A DNA stretch of 5,039 nt, from contig CANRLB010000073.1 in NCBI GenBank assembly GCA_947631365.1, positions 1 through 5,039 on the forward strand, given 5' to 3'. This DNA is from an uncultured Bacilli bacterium. GTDB lineage: Bacteria > Bacillota_I > Bacilli_A > RF39 > UBA660. This document shows positions 1-5,039 of the stretch, piece after piece (positions within the stretch are counted from its first letter, which is position 1; every line of letters begins with the position of its first letter). A program made the translations under genes and the position numbers. A model generated the notes under the pieces. That model was not told where the DNA came from. It was given only the letters and a program-made list of their open reading frames with translations, and did no database searches.

Positions 1-33
1 TTAAAAGTTGAAAATAATTTGGTTTATAATTAA
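1..33 (+). CDS. Possible 3' tail of an upstream gene (partial)
   Basis: Frame 1 is open from the window edge and reads LKVENNLVYN before a TAA at 31-33; the other two plus-strand frames stop within the first 10 bases. The residue mix resembles the other genes here, but ten codons cannot prove coding and no family can be named. A weak hairpin with a T-rich tail follows (GGGAAG at 37-42 against CTTCTT at 51-56, then mostly T to 65), which would fit the end of a transcription unit before the gpmI promoter. Confidence 0.2.
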   Translation, partial: LKVENNLVYN

Positions 34-71
34 TAAGGGAAGCATAACAACTTCTTTTATTTTTGTGTAAA

Positions 72-100
72 TTGTAATTTTTCTTTGATTGTGATATATT
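72..100 (+). promoter_or_regulatory. Probable sigma-A promoter of gpmI
   Basis: A -35 box TTGTAA (72-77) is followed by a 17-nt spacer and an extended -10, TGATATATT (92-100, hexamer TATATT at 95-100). Transcription would start near 107, leaving a leader of about 16 nt that holds little more than the Shine-Dalgarno AAGGTGAT (107-114). An alternative -10, TATAAT at 25-30, has only a poor -35 (TTAAAA at 1-6, spacer 18) and would give a longer leader. This is a consensus match only. Confidence 0.5.
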
Positions 101-122
101 ACTAGCAAGGTGATACCATAAA

Positions 123-1616
123 ATGAAAAAAGTATTAACAATAATTTTAGATGGATTTGGTTTGAGAGAAGAAGAGAGAGGTAATGCAATAAAATCTGCA
201 AATATGCTATGTTTTAATAAACTATGGGCAGAGTATCCACATTCAGTATTATCCGCATCAGAAGAAGCAGTAGGTCTTCACGAAGGGCAATTTGGTAATA
301 GTGAAACAGGACATACTACTATTGGCGCAGGTCGTTTAATTAAACAAAACGAAACTTTAGTGGATGATTTTTTAGTAAGTAATGTATTAGAAAATGAAAA
401 ATTTAAGAAATTGTTATTAAATAAAGATAAAGATATTCATATTATGGGATTATGTAGTGATGGTAATGTTCATGCTGGAGTAGATGACTTTTTAAAAATG
501 CATGATATTCTTGTTAAGAATGGTTTTACTAAAGTACATTACCATCTAATTACTGATGGTCGAGATACCGGTGTTCATTCTGCTTATACTTATATCAAAC
601 AAATTGAAGATGCAATAAAACATAGTAAAGTAGGTAATATTGCTACCATTTGTGGTAGATATTATGCTATGGATCGTGATAAACATTATGATAGAACTAG
701 AAAATATTATGAACTTGTTACGAGAGGTGTAGGTAATAATTATAGTGATATTAAGAAGATAATTACTGCAATGTATGAAAAAGGAATAACTGATGAATTT
801 TTAAATCCTATTGTAGTAGATTCTAATTCCTTAATTAAAAATGGCGATGTTTTAATTTGGATGAACTATCGAGCGGATCGGGCTAAACAAATATTAAGAA
901 CTTTTGTTGATCCAAGTTTTAATGAATTCCATACTTATAAGATGGATAATTTAGAAGTATATTCCTTCTTACCAATAGATAAAGATATACCTACTAATAA
1001 TTTTATACAGGAGCCAGTTATTAACAATCCACTAGGATTATATTTTGAAAAGTTAGGTTTAACGCAAGCAAGAATTGCTGAAACCGAAAAATTTCCACAT
1101 GTTACTTATTTCTTTGATGGCGGATACAATGGCAAGATTAGTAAATGTAGTGAGTTTTTAATACCATCACCACAAGTAGCTACTTATAATTTAAAACCAG
1201 AAATGAGTGCAGTAGGAGTTACTAAAAAATGCATTGAATGCATGGAACAAGATTATGATTTTATTTTAGTAAATTTTGCTAATCCCGATATGGTTGGTCA
1301 TACAGGTGATTTTGATGCTACTGTTAAAGCTTGTATGGCAGTAGATTTATGCCTAGATAAAATAATTGAAAAGGCTGACGATAATTTCTATAAAGTAATT
1401 ATTTTAGCTGATCATGGTAATGCCGATATAATGATAGATGATAATGGTAATAAAGTTACAACCCATACACTTAGTAAAGTACCATTTATTATAAGAGATA
1501 AAAATGTTAAATTACAAGAAACTGGTAGTCTTACAATGGCTGCTCCAACGATATTAGAATATATGGACATCGCAATACCAGAAGAAATGAAAGAAACGGA
1601 AATTTTGTTAAAATAA
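123..1616 (+). CDS. gpmI: 2,3-bisphosphoglycerate-independent phosphoglycerate mutase
   Basis: This cytoplasmic enzyme interconverts 3- and 2-phosphoglycerate in glycolysis and gluconeogenesis through a phosphoserine intermediate with two metal ions (usually Mn). It has 497 residues; the family usually has about 510. The alkaline-phosphatase-like domain is split (roughly 1-75 and 305-497) around the phosphotransferase domain (roughly 76-300). Visible catalytic set: Asp10 in LDGFG, nucleophile Ser60 in GNSETGH, His117 in SDGNVHAG, DGRD at 145-148, Arg179 and Arg185 in GRYYAMDRD, Arg250 and Arg253 in NYRADRA, Lys323 in ETEKFPHVTYFF. Metal ligands are Asp389 and His393 (NPDMVGH), Asp430 and His431 (ADHGNAD), and His448 (THT). 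Nothing essential is missing. Thr62 replaces the usual Val after the catalytic Ser-Glu. The ATG at 123 follows AAGGTGAT (107-114) and places the LDGFG motif at the expected distance from the N terminus. No terminator follows, so readthrough into the next gene is possible. Confidence 0.97.
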   Translation: MKKVLTIILDGFGLREEERGNAIKSANMLCFNKLWAEYPHSVLSASEEAVGLHEGQFGNSETGHTTIGAGRLIKQNETLVDDFLVSNVLENEKFKKLLLNKDKDIHIMGLCSDGNVHAGVDDFLKMHDILVKNGFTKVHYHLITDGRDTGVHSAYTYIKQIEDAIKHSKVGNIATICGRYYAMDRDKHYDRTRKYYELVTRGVGNNYSDIKKIITAMYEKGITDEFLNPIVVDSNSLIKNGDVLIWMNYRADRAKQILRTFVDPSFNEFHTYKMDNLEVYSFLPIDKDIPTNNFIQEPVINNPLGLYFEKLGLTQARIAETEKFPHVTYFFDGGYNGKISKCSEFLIPSPQVATYNLKPEMSAVGVTKKCIECMEQDYDFILVNFANPDMVGHTGDFDATVKACMAVDLCLDKIIEKADDNFYKVIILADHGNADIMIDDNGNKVTTHTLSKVPFIIRDKNVKLQETGSLTMAAPTILEYMDIAIPEEMKETEILLK

Positions 1617-1650
1617 TTTACTTGTAAAAATAATAGTTTTATAATATATT
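1617..1650 (+). promoter_or_regulatory. Probable promoter of the 1677-3173 membrane protein
   Basis: Two overlapping sigma-A-type matches lie directly after the gpmI stop. One is TTTACT (1617-1622), 17 nt, then a perfect TATAAT (1640-1645). The other is TTGTAA (1622-1627), 17 nt, then TATATT (1645-1650), which has the same hexamers and spacing as the proposed gpmI promoter. Either would start transcription about 20-25 nt before the ATG. The gene could therefore be expressed alone as well as by readthrough from gpmI. Confidence 0.45.
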
Positions 1651-1676
1651 TAAAATAGGAGTAGGAAGTGTGAGTT

Positions 1677-3173
1677 ATGAATAATGAACAAAATAATAAT
1701 GTTCAAAATGGTTTAGGAAATACTGAACCAGTAAATCAAGAAAATGTAGCATCAGTTGAAAATAGTGTTCAACCAAATAACAATATTGAAAATATTCAAC
1801 CAGTTATGCCAGAACAACCAGTGCCATCTGTTCAACCAATAGAAAACCAAAATAATGGTGGAGTTGTGCTAGTAAATGAAGGAAAGAAAAACAATACTGG
1901 ATTAACAGTTACTTTAGCGGTTTTAGGAGTGCTAATAGTAGTAGGAATCGTTTTAGGAGTTCTATGGTTCTTAAAAGGCGGAAGTACTAAAAATGTTTAT
2001 TATCAAACTATTGATAATTTAGCTAGTAATGCTATTACTAATATTGATAAAATTGAAGAAGAATTAAATAAACCTTTGGGTATAAATGCTAATATAAGTG
2101 CTAATATGACTACTAGTGATAGTAGTATGCGATCTATAGCAAGCCTAATTAATAAAATGAAAATCAATATGGATATGGAAATGGATTATAATAATAAAGT
2201 AAGTAATATGACTTATGATATTAAATATAATAATGGTAGTTTAATTAAAGCAGATCTAATATTAAATAATGATAATGCTTATGTTAATTTAAATAGTTTA
2301 TATAGTAAATCTATTAAGATGCCTGCAGATTCAGGAATTGAAAATTTATGGAACGCATATGATTTTGAAAGTTATAAAGTAGTAATTGGAGAAATGGCTA
2401 ATATTATTAAAGCATCTTTAAAAGAAGAATATTTTACTACTAAAGATGCTAAAGTTAATAATGTTAATACTAAAGTTTATATATTAACATTAACTGGTAA
2501 AGATATGTATAATTTAGAATTAGATGTTTTAAACAATATGCTACAAGATGAAAAATTAATAAATGCTTTAAATTCTATAATAGGTAGTGATGTTAAAGAG
2601 ACATTAGAAAGTATTAAAAGTAATGTTACTGAAGGTAAAGATACATTTGTAAGTGAAATATATGTTAATAAATCTACTAATAAATTAGAAAAAGTTAATA
2701 TAAATATTAATGGTAGTGCACTTGAGTTAATTAAATCTGATGCTGATAAGTTTAATATTGTTCTTAATAATAGTGATAATAAAGTAGTTATTGGTTATAT
2801 AATTATGAGTGATACTAATTTTACTATTTCCTTAAAAGATACTGGTGTTGATATTACATTAGAAACAAAAATGGAAAATAATACAAATATAATTAATTTA
2901 AACTTTGAAGCATATGGTACTTATATTAAACTTAATTTAGAAAGACAAGAAGAAAGTTGTAAAGTAGGAATTACTTTAAGTGATGATAATAACAATAAAT
3001 TAACATTAAATGTAGATTATACAATGAAGCAAATAAGTAAAGTTACATCTAAGAATGTTAGTAATTATATTGAATTAGATAAAATGACTGATAATGATTA
3101 CAATACAATAATGCAAAACTTATATCAAAATAGTACGTTAATGTCTTTAATGCAAAGTTTAATAACAATGTAA
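1677..3173 (+). CDS. Single-pass membrane protein with disordered N-terminal tail and large external domain, family unrecognised
   Basis: This 498-residue protein has three parts. Residues 1-72 are low complexity, rich in Asn, Gln, Pro, Glu and Val, with repeated QP and VQP steps (31-33, 41-43, 47-54). Residues 75-99 form one very hydrophobic helix (GLTVTLAVLG to LWFL), preceded by Lys70-Lys71. Residues 103-498 form a polar, Asn/Asp/Lys-rich domain with alternating hydrophobic patterns typical of beta strands, and a single Cys (428). The positive-inside rule puts the tail in the cytoplasm and the large domain outside. There is no lipobox, LPxTG motif or signal-peptidase site. The strand pattern resembles LolA/LppX-like lipoprotein folds in general look only, so I assign no function. 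The ATG at 1677 has AGGAAGTG (1663-1670) 6 nt upstream; the in-frame GTG at 1668 is followed at once by TGA. It lies 60 nt after gpmI, but nothing links the two functionally. A terminator follows at 3183. Confidence 0.9.
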   Translation: MNNEQNNNVQNGLGNTEPVNQENVASVENSVQPNNNIENIQPVMPEQPVPSVQPIENQNNGGVVLVNEGKKNNTGLTVTLAVLGVLIVVGIVLGVLWFLKGGSTKNVYYQTIDNLASNAITNIDKIEEELNKPLGINANISANMTTSDSSMRSIASLINKMKINMDMEMDYNNKVSNMTYDIKYNNGSLIKADLILNNDNAYVNLNSLYSKSIKMPADSGIENLWNAYDFESYKVVIGEMANIIKASLKEEYFTTKDAKVNNVNTKVYILTLTGKDMYNLELDVLNNMLQDEKLINALNSIIGSDVKETLESIKSNVTEGKDTFVSEIYVNKSTNKLEKVNININGSALELIKSDADKFNIVLNNSDNKVVIGYIIMSDTNFTISLKDTGVDITLETKMENNTNIINLNFEAYGTYIKLNLERQEESCKVGITLSDDNNNKLTLNVDYTMKQISKVTSKNVSNYIELDKMTDNDYNTIMQNLYQNSTLMSLMQSLITM

Positions 3174-3182
3174 TTCAATAAT

Positions 3183-3217
3183 AAAAGTGTGGTAGTTTAA
3201 AATTATCACACTTTTTT
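3183..3217. terminator. Bidirectional rho-independent terminator between convergent genes
   Basis: The arms are 3183-3195 (AAAAGTGTGGTAG) and 3203-3215 (TTATCACACTTTT). They pair over 13 bp with two G-U pairs around a 7-nt loop (TTTAAAA). On the plus strand a run of six T (3212-3217) follows the stem, serving the 1677-3173 gene. On the minus strand the stem is followed by TTTTATTATT, serving the repressor, whose stop codon (3216-3218) abuts the stem and overlaps the plus-strand T run. Confidence 0.88.
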
Positions 3218-3443
3218 ATATTTTACTTTTAGGATAAGGTTTTCTTTCATCTGTTTTATTAAGTAAATAATCAATAGATACTTTATAATAATCAGCTAGT
3301 TCGCTCAAATAATTAATAGGTATTAATCTTTTACCAATTTCATATTCTGAATATTGTTGTTGTTTAATGTGTAGTATACTAGCTACATCTTTTTGTAATA
3401 AATCTTTATCTTCTCTTATTTCTTTTAATCTATTTATATTCAT
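3216..3443 (-). CDS. Small XRE/Cro-family helix-turn-helix repressor
   Basis: This 75-residue cytoplasmic DNA-binding protein is almost entirely an HTH_3/XRE domain (about 3-61) with a basic tail (DERKPYPKSKI) and no separate oligomerisation or protease-sensitive domain. Helix 2 spans about Gln17-Leu24 (QKDVASIL) and recognition helix 3 about Gln28-Glu35 (QQQYSEYE). The GKR turn (37-39) and the closing ELADYYKVSIDYLL (48-61) are classic for the family. Gln17, Gln28, Gln29, Glu35, Gly37, Lys38 and Pro42 occupy the same positions as in phage 434 repressor, which reads ACAA half-sites with Gln28 and Gln29. I chose the ATG at 3443 because GGGTG (3448-3452) precedes it by 4 nt and the domain starts at MNINRLKEIRE. 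An in-frame TTG at 3455 would add four residues but lies upstream of that ribosome site. It is divergent from the surface-protein gene and separated from it by three operators, so it most likely represses both promoters. Confidence 0.93.
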   Translation of the reverse strand: MNINRLKEIREDKDLLQKDVASILHIKQQQYSEYEIGKRLIPINYLSELADYYKVSIDYLLNKTDERKPYPKSKI

Positions 3444-3447
3444 AATA

Positions 3448-3452
3448 ACACC
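3448..3452 (-). promoter_or_regulatory. Ribosome binding site fixing the repressor start
   Basis: On the minus strand GGGTG lies 4 nt before the ATG at 3443 and matches the GGTG part of the GGAGGTGATC complement to 16S rRNA. It lies inside the extended reading frame that a TTG start at 3455 would use, which argues for the ATG. Confidence 0.6.
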
Positions 3453-3467
3453 CAACTAAATTTTTTC

Positions 3468-3487
3468 ATACAATACATCATTTGTAT
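3468..3487. promoter_or_regulatory. Operator O1 (ATACAA-N8-TTGTAT)
   Basis: A perfect 6-8-6 inverted repeat: ATACAA (3468-3473), eight bases, TTGTAT (3482-3487). It covers the likely -10 of the leftward repressor promoter and ends on the first base of the -35 of rightward promoter P1. Binding here would block repressor synthesis. Its centre lies about 44 bp upstream of the P1 start, close to where lambda repressor contacts polymerase, so an additional activating role at P1 is conceivable but speculative. Confidence 0.72.
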
Positions 3488-3498
3488 TGACTGTACAA
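3470..3498 (-). promoter_or_regulatory. Probable leftward promoter of the repressor gene
   Basis: On the minus strand TTGTAC (3498-3493) is followed by 17 nt and TATTGT (3475-3470), each hexamer matching consensus at four of six positions. The start would fall near 3463, about 20 nt before the ATG. The -35 is the left half-site of O2 and the -10 lies inside O1, so a bound repressor should shut off its own gene. TATGAA (3470-3465) is an alternative -10 with a poorer -35. Confidence 0.45.
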
Positions 3499-3515
3499 AA
3501 TAAGTTTTGTATAAT
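3487..3515 (+). promoter_or_regulatory. Rightward promoter P1 of the surface-protein gene
   Basis: TTGACT (3487-3492) is five of six to consensus, followed by 17 nt and a perfect TATAAT (3510-3515), the best promoter match in the window. The start would be near 3522, giving a leader of about 50 nt. Operator O2 fills the spacer and the first three bases of the -10. Confidence 0.75.
3493..3512. promoter_or_regulatory. Operator O2 (GTACAA-N8-TTGTAT)
   Basis: This is an inverted repeat with one deviation from ATACAA-N8-TTGTAT (G at 3493). The inner part is a perfect 7-4-7 palindrome, TACAAAA (3494-3500) and TTTTGTA (3505-3511). It sits between and over the elements of P1, so bound protein would exclude RNA polymerase. 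Its centre is 25 bp from O1 and 32 bp from O3. Confidence 0.75.
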
Positions 3516-3518
3516 TTA

Positions 3519-3547
3519 TTTATAATACAACATATGTTTTGTATAAT
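3519..3547 (+). promoter_or_regulatory. Rightward promoter P2, tandem to P1
   Basis: TTTATA (3519-3524, four of six) is followed by 17 nt and a perfect TATAAT (3542-3547). The start would be near 3554, 19 nt before the ATG. The layout copies P1 exactly, shifted by 32 bp, and the 12-bp GTTTTGTATAAT occurs in both (3504-3515 and 3536-3547). The -35 is weaker than that of P1. Confidence 0.5.
3525..3544. promoter_or_regulatory. Operator O3 (ATACAA-N8-TTGTAT)
   Basis: A perfect 6-8-6 inverted repeat: ATACAA (3525-3530), eight bases including the palindromic core ACATATGT, TTGTAT (3539-3544). It holds the same register relative to P2 as O2 does to P1. The 32-bp distance from O2 is about three helical turns, so proteins on O2 and O3 would lie on the same face of the DNA. 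Confidence 0.74.
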
Positions 3548-3561
3548 GAGAAATTAAGAAT

Positions 3562-3568
3562 GGGTGAT
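3562..3568 (+). promoter_or_regulatory. Ribosome binding site fixing the surface-protein start
   Basis: GGGTGAT matches the GGTGAT stretch of the 16S complement. The G-rich core ends 8 nt before the ATG at 3573. An in-frame GTG at 3564 lies inside this site, so that GTG is read here as part of the Shine-Dalgarno and not as a start. Confidence 0.65.
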
Positions 3569-3572
3569 TAAA

Positions 3573-4961
3573 ATGGAGAAAAAAATAAAATATATGTTAT
3601 TTTTAATTATTTTTTTAGCATCTTTTCTTTCATTGCGTTTTTTATTTCTAAAAAAAGATGTTGATAATACATTACCAGAAGTTAAATTAAATTCAATAAT
3701 AGATAAAGAGAAAGCAATGGCTATAATGGTATCAAATGACGGAAGTTACTATCAGGAATATACTGAAGATATATGGCCAGGTGATAATTATAAATTTAAA
3801 GAGGCAAAATGTATAGATAATAATGGTAGTTTAGTTGATGAAAATATAATTTCATTTGAGAATGATAAAGTGGTACTAGAAACAAATCAAACTGTATATT
3901 GTACTTTATATTTTGATAAGAAAATAATTATAGATATATTAAGAGAAAATGATCCAAATAAAGTATTGAGTAGTGAAGAAGTTGGTGGGATGTATCGTTA
4001 TCAAGGTTTAGATAAACAATATAAAAATGATAGTGTAAATAATCCGAATAAATTAAATATAGTTGATAATAATTATATATGTTTTGGAACTGATGATAAA
4101 AATGCGTGTTTAAAAGATGAAACTAAATATATGTATAGAATTATTGGCGTAACAAAAAGTGCTGAATTAAAATTAATAAAAGAAACATTTTTAAAAGAAG
4201 GCGGTTCGGTAATAACACCCCAATGGAATGATAAATATACATTAAGTTCACCATATGATGGAGTAAATGGTGATTGTGATGAAGATAAATGTGAATGGCC
4301 AAATGTAATGTTATATAAAAGATTAAATGGTATAAGCAGTGGTACAATAAAAGGTAATGATGGAAATAGTAATATATTTGTAAATAGTAGTGAATATGAT
4401 TATATGCAAAAAGATGATGATTGGTATAAATTAATTGCAGATCATGACTGGATGTATGGAGATGTTGCTCCTACAGAATCATATAATGGAGATGCAATGT
4501 ATCAAATTGAAACTGGTCAAGTAGCGACAACAAGATATTGGCCGAAACTAAATTCTAAAACTACAACAGAAGAATCATATACTTGGAATAAAAAGAAAAG
4601 TGCAAAAATAGGATTACAATATTTATCGGATTATTATTATGCATATCCGGGAGGAAACCCTAGTGCAGGAACAAATGCGATAAAATCATGGATATATTTC
4701 GTAAATAATAAAAATAATAAATATGATTCAAATGCAAATTCCACATCTGATGATCTAAACAATTATGAATGGTTTTTAACAAGGTATGGATCGAATCGTA
4801 ATGACTTACTTATTCAAACTCGTTGCACAAGTTCTGATGCTTTGTTGTATGGTTGGAATGTTTCCTTTCATTCTGCAATTCGACCAACTTTTTACTTATC
4901 AAATGCAATTGAAATATCAGGTACTGGTACAATAGATAATCCATATTTAATTGATTTTTAA
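3573..4961 (+). CDS. Signal-anchored surface protein with C-terminal RP-FYL domain (DUF6273-like), repressor-controlled
   Basis: This 462-residue protein starts with a basic N terminus (MEKKIKY), a hydrophobic helix (about 8-26) and KK at 27-28, so it is probably a signal anchor facing outward. No lipobox or LPxTG is visible. Residues about 50-115 form a compact beta-rich module running from AIMVSNDGSYY to CTLYFD, with Cys80 and Cys110 likely paired. Residues about 137-210 carry GGMYRYQG, NNYICFG and YMYRIIGV, with Cys170/Cys179 nearby. A short acidic loop NGDCDEDKC (232-240) could hold a disulfide or a cation. The C terminus has EWFLTRYGSN (399-408), AIRPTFYL (435-442) and GTGTIDNPYLIDF (450-462). 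The W-L-x-R, A-L-L-x-G and RP-x-FYL spacing resembles DUF6273-type domains, from memory and not from a search. Function is unknown; an envelope or adhesion role is inference. The ATG at 3573 is set by GGGTGAT (3562-3568). Two operator-covered promoters precede it and a terminator follows, so it is probably monocistronic. Confidence 0.88.
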   Translation: MEKKIKYMLFLIIFLASFLSLRFLFLKKDVDNTLPEVKLNSIIDKEKAMAIMVSNDGSYYQEYTEDIWPGDNYKFKEAKCIDNNGSLVDENIISFENDKVVLETNQTVYCTLYFDKKIIIDILRENDPNKVLSSEEVGGMYRYQGLDKQYKNDSVNNPNKLNIVDNNYICFGTDDKNACLKDETKYMYRIIGVTKSAELKLIKETFLKEGGSVITPQWNDKYTLSSPYDGVNGDCDEDKCEWPNVMLYKRLNGISSGTIKGNDGNSNIFVNSSEYDYMQKDDDWYKLIADHDWMYGDVAPTESYNGDAMYQIETGQVATTRYWPKLNSKTTTEESYTWNKKKSAKIGLQYLSDYYYAYPGGNPSAGTNAIKSWIYFVNNKNNKYDSNANSTSDDLNNYEWFLTRYGSNRNDLLIQTRCTSSDALLYGWNVSFHSAIRPTFYLSNAIEISGTGTIDNPYLIDF

Positions 4962-4965
4962 TATT

Positions 4966-4999
4966 AAATCTTAGACTTGACAAAAGTTTAAGATTTTTT
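4966..4999 (+). terminator. Rho-independent terminator of the surface-protein gene
   Basis: The arms AAATCTTAGACTT (4966-4978) and AAGTTTAAGATTT (4984-4996) pair over 13 bp with one G-U pair and a 5-nt loop (GACAA). A run of six T (4994-4999) closes it. It begins 4 nt after the stop codon. Confidence 0.88.
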
Positions 5000-5001
5000 C
5001 T

Positions 5002-5032
5002 ATGCAAAAATTTGTCAAATTTATGGTTGCAT
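5002..5032. repeat. Nested inverted repeat of unknown role
   Basis: An outer pair ATGCAA (5002-5007) and TTGCAT (5027-5032) flanks a perfect 7-1-7 palindrome, AAATTTG (5008-5014), T, CAAATTT (5016-5022). The four bases ATGG (5023-5026) lie between the inner palindrome and the right outer arm. It comes just after a terminator and close to the window end, where an operator or leader hairpin of the next gene could lie. AT-rich DNA yields such repeats by chance, so the role is open. Confidence 0.35.
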
Positions 5033-5039
5033 TTCATAT

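Noticed and set aside
37..65. Terminator after the possible upstream gene
   Set aside because: The stem GGGAAG/CTTCTT has only six pairs, two of them G-U, so it is too weak to call alone.
1..201. Open minus-strand frame opposite the gpmI start
   Set aside because: It lies across the conserved gpmI N terminus and its low-complexity Leu/Ile-rich product is what antisense AT-rich coding DNA gives.
3444..3455. TTG start for the repressor, four residues longer
   Set aside because: The extension contains the GGGTG ribosome site, and the ATG at 3443 is better placed and begins the domain.
3494..3511. Terminator hairpin TACAAAA-TAAG-TTTTGTA
   Set aside because: It has no GC-rich stem or T run after it and lies exactly over a promoter, so an operator explains it better.
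3468..3544. CRISPR-like array
   Set aside because: The three 20-bp units differ in their cores and are separated by only 5 and 12 bp. They are palindromic operators, not repeats with spacers.
3564..3572. GTG start for the surface protein, three residues longer
   Set aside because: The GTG is part of the GGGTGAT ribosome site for the ATG at 3573.
4141..4347. Open minus-strand frame inside the surface-protein gene
   Set aside because: It is fully antisense to a well-supported gene, His/Leu-rich, and has no recognisable domain.
3216..4961. Toxin-antitoxin pair or prophage fragment
   Set aside because: The repressor's partner is a 462-residue exported protein, not a small toxin, and no phage structural, integrase or att-like sequence is seen.
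4977..5006. Promoter with a perfect TTGACA (4977-4982)
   Set aside because: The only -10 at suitable distance is TATGCA (5001-5006, spacer 18), a poor match, and the TTGACA spans the left arm and loop of the terminator hairpin.
4810..5037. Open minus-strand frame at the right end
   Set aside because: It runs through the terminator hairpin and the conserved C terminus of the surface protein, and shows no domain.

Overview
The window is strongly AT-rich, with A/T-ending codons (TTA, AGT, AAT, AGA), TAA at all four stops, and Shine-Dalgarno sites that match the GGTGAT extension of the Bacillota anti-SD. Trp is encoded by TGG and no gene has an in-frame TGA, so the standard bacterial code fits. 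The gene types (a metal-dependent GpmI, plus signal-anchored exported proteins ending in an RP-x-FYL, GTG-x-x-x-NPY type tail) suggest an uncultured low-GC gut Bacillota of the Bacilli/RF39 kind. That placement is an inference from style, not proof.

Layout. 1-122: possible tail of an upstream gene, then a promoter. 123-1616: gpmI, phosphoglycerate mutase, with every catalytic and metal-binding residue present. 1677-3173: a membrane-anchored protein of unrecognised family, with a disordered Asn/Gln/Pro-rich cytoplasmic tail, one transmembrane helix and a large external domain. It follows gpmI on the same strand after 60 nt that hold a likely promoter. A 13-bp bidirectional terminator (3183-3217) separates it from a convergent 75-residue XRE/Cro-type repressor on the minus strand (3216-3443). 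Divergent from the repressor is a 462-residue membrane-anchored surface protein (3573-4961), followed by a strong terminator (4966-4999) and an unexplained nested inverted repeat at the window edge (5002-5032).

The most interesting part is the control region between the repressor and the surface-protein gene (about 3444-3572). It holds three 20-bp operators with the pattern ATACAA-N8-TTGTAT. Two of them fill the spacer and the start of the -10 box of two tandem rightward promoters in exactly the same register. The third covers the probable -10 of the repressor's own promoter. The repressor's recognition helix carries the Gln17/Gln28/Gln29 pattern, with identical numbering, that phage 434 repressor uses to read ACAA half-sites, and ACAA is the inner core of each half-site here. 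The module looks like a lambdoid-style switch driving one exported protein gene, with no other phage gene visible.
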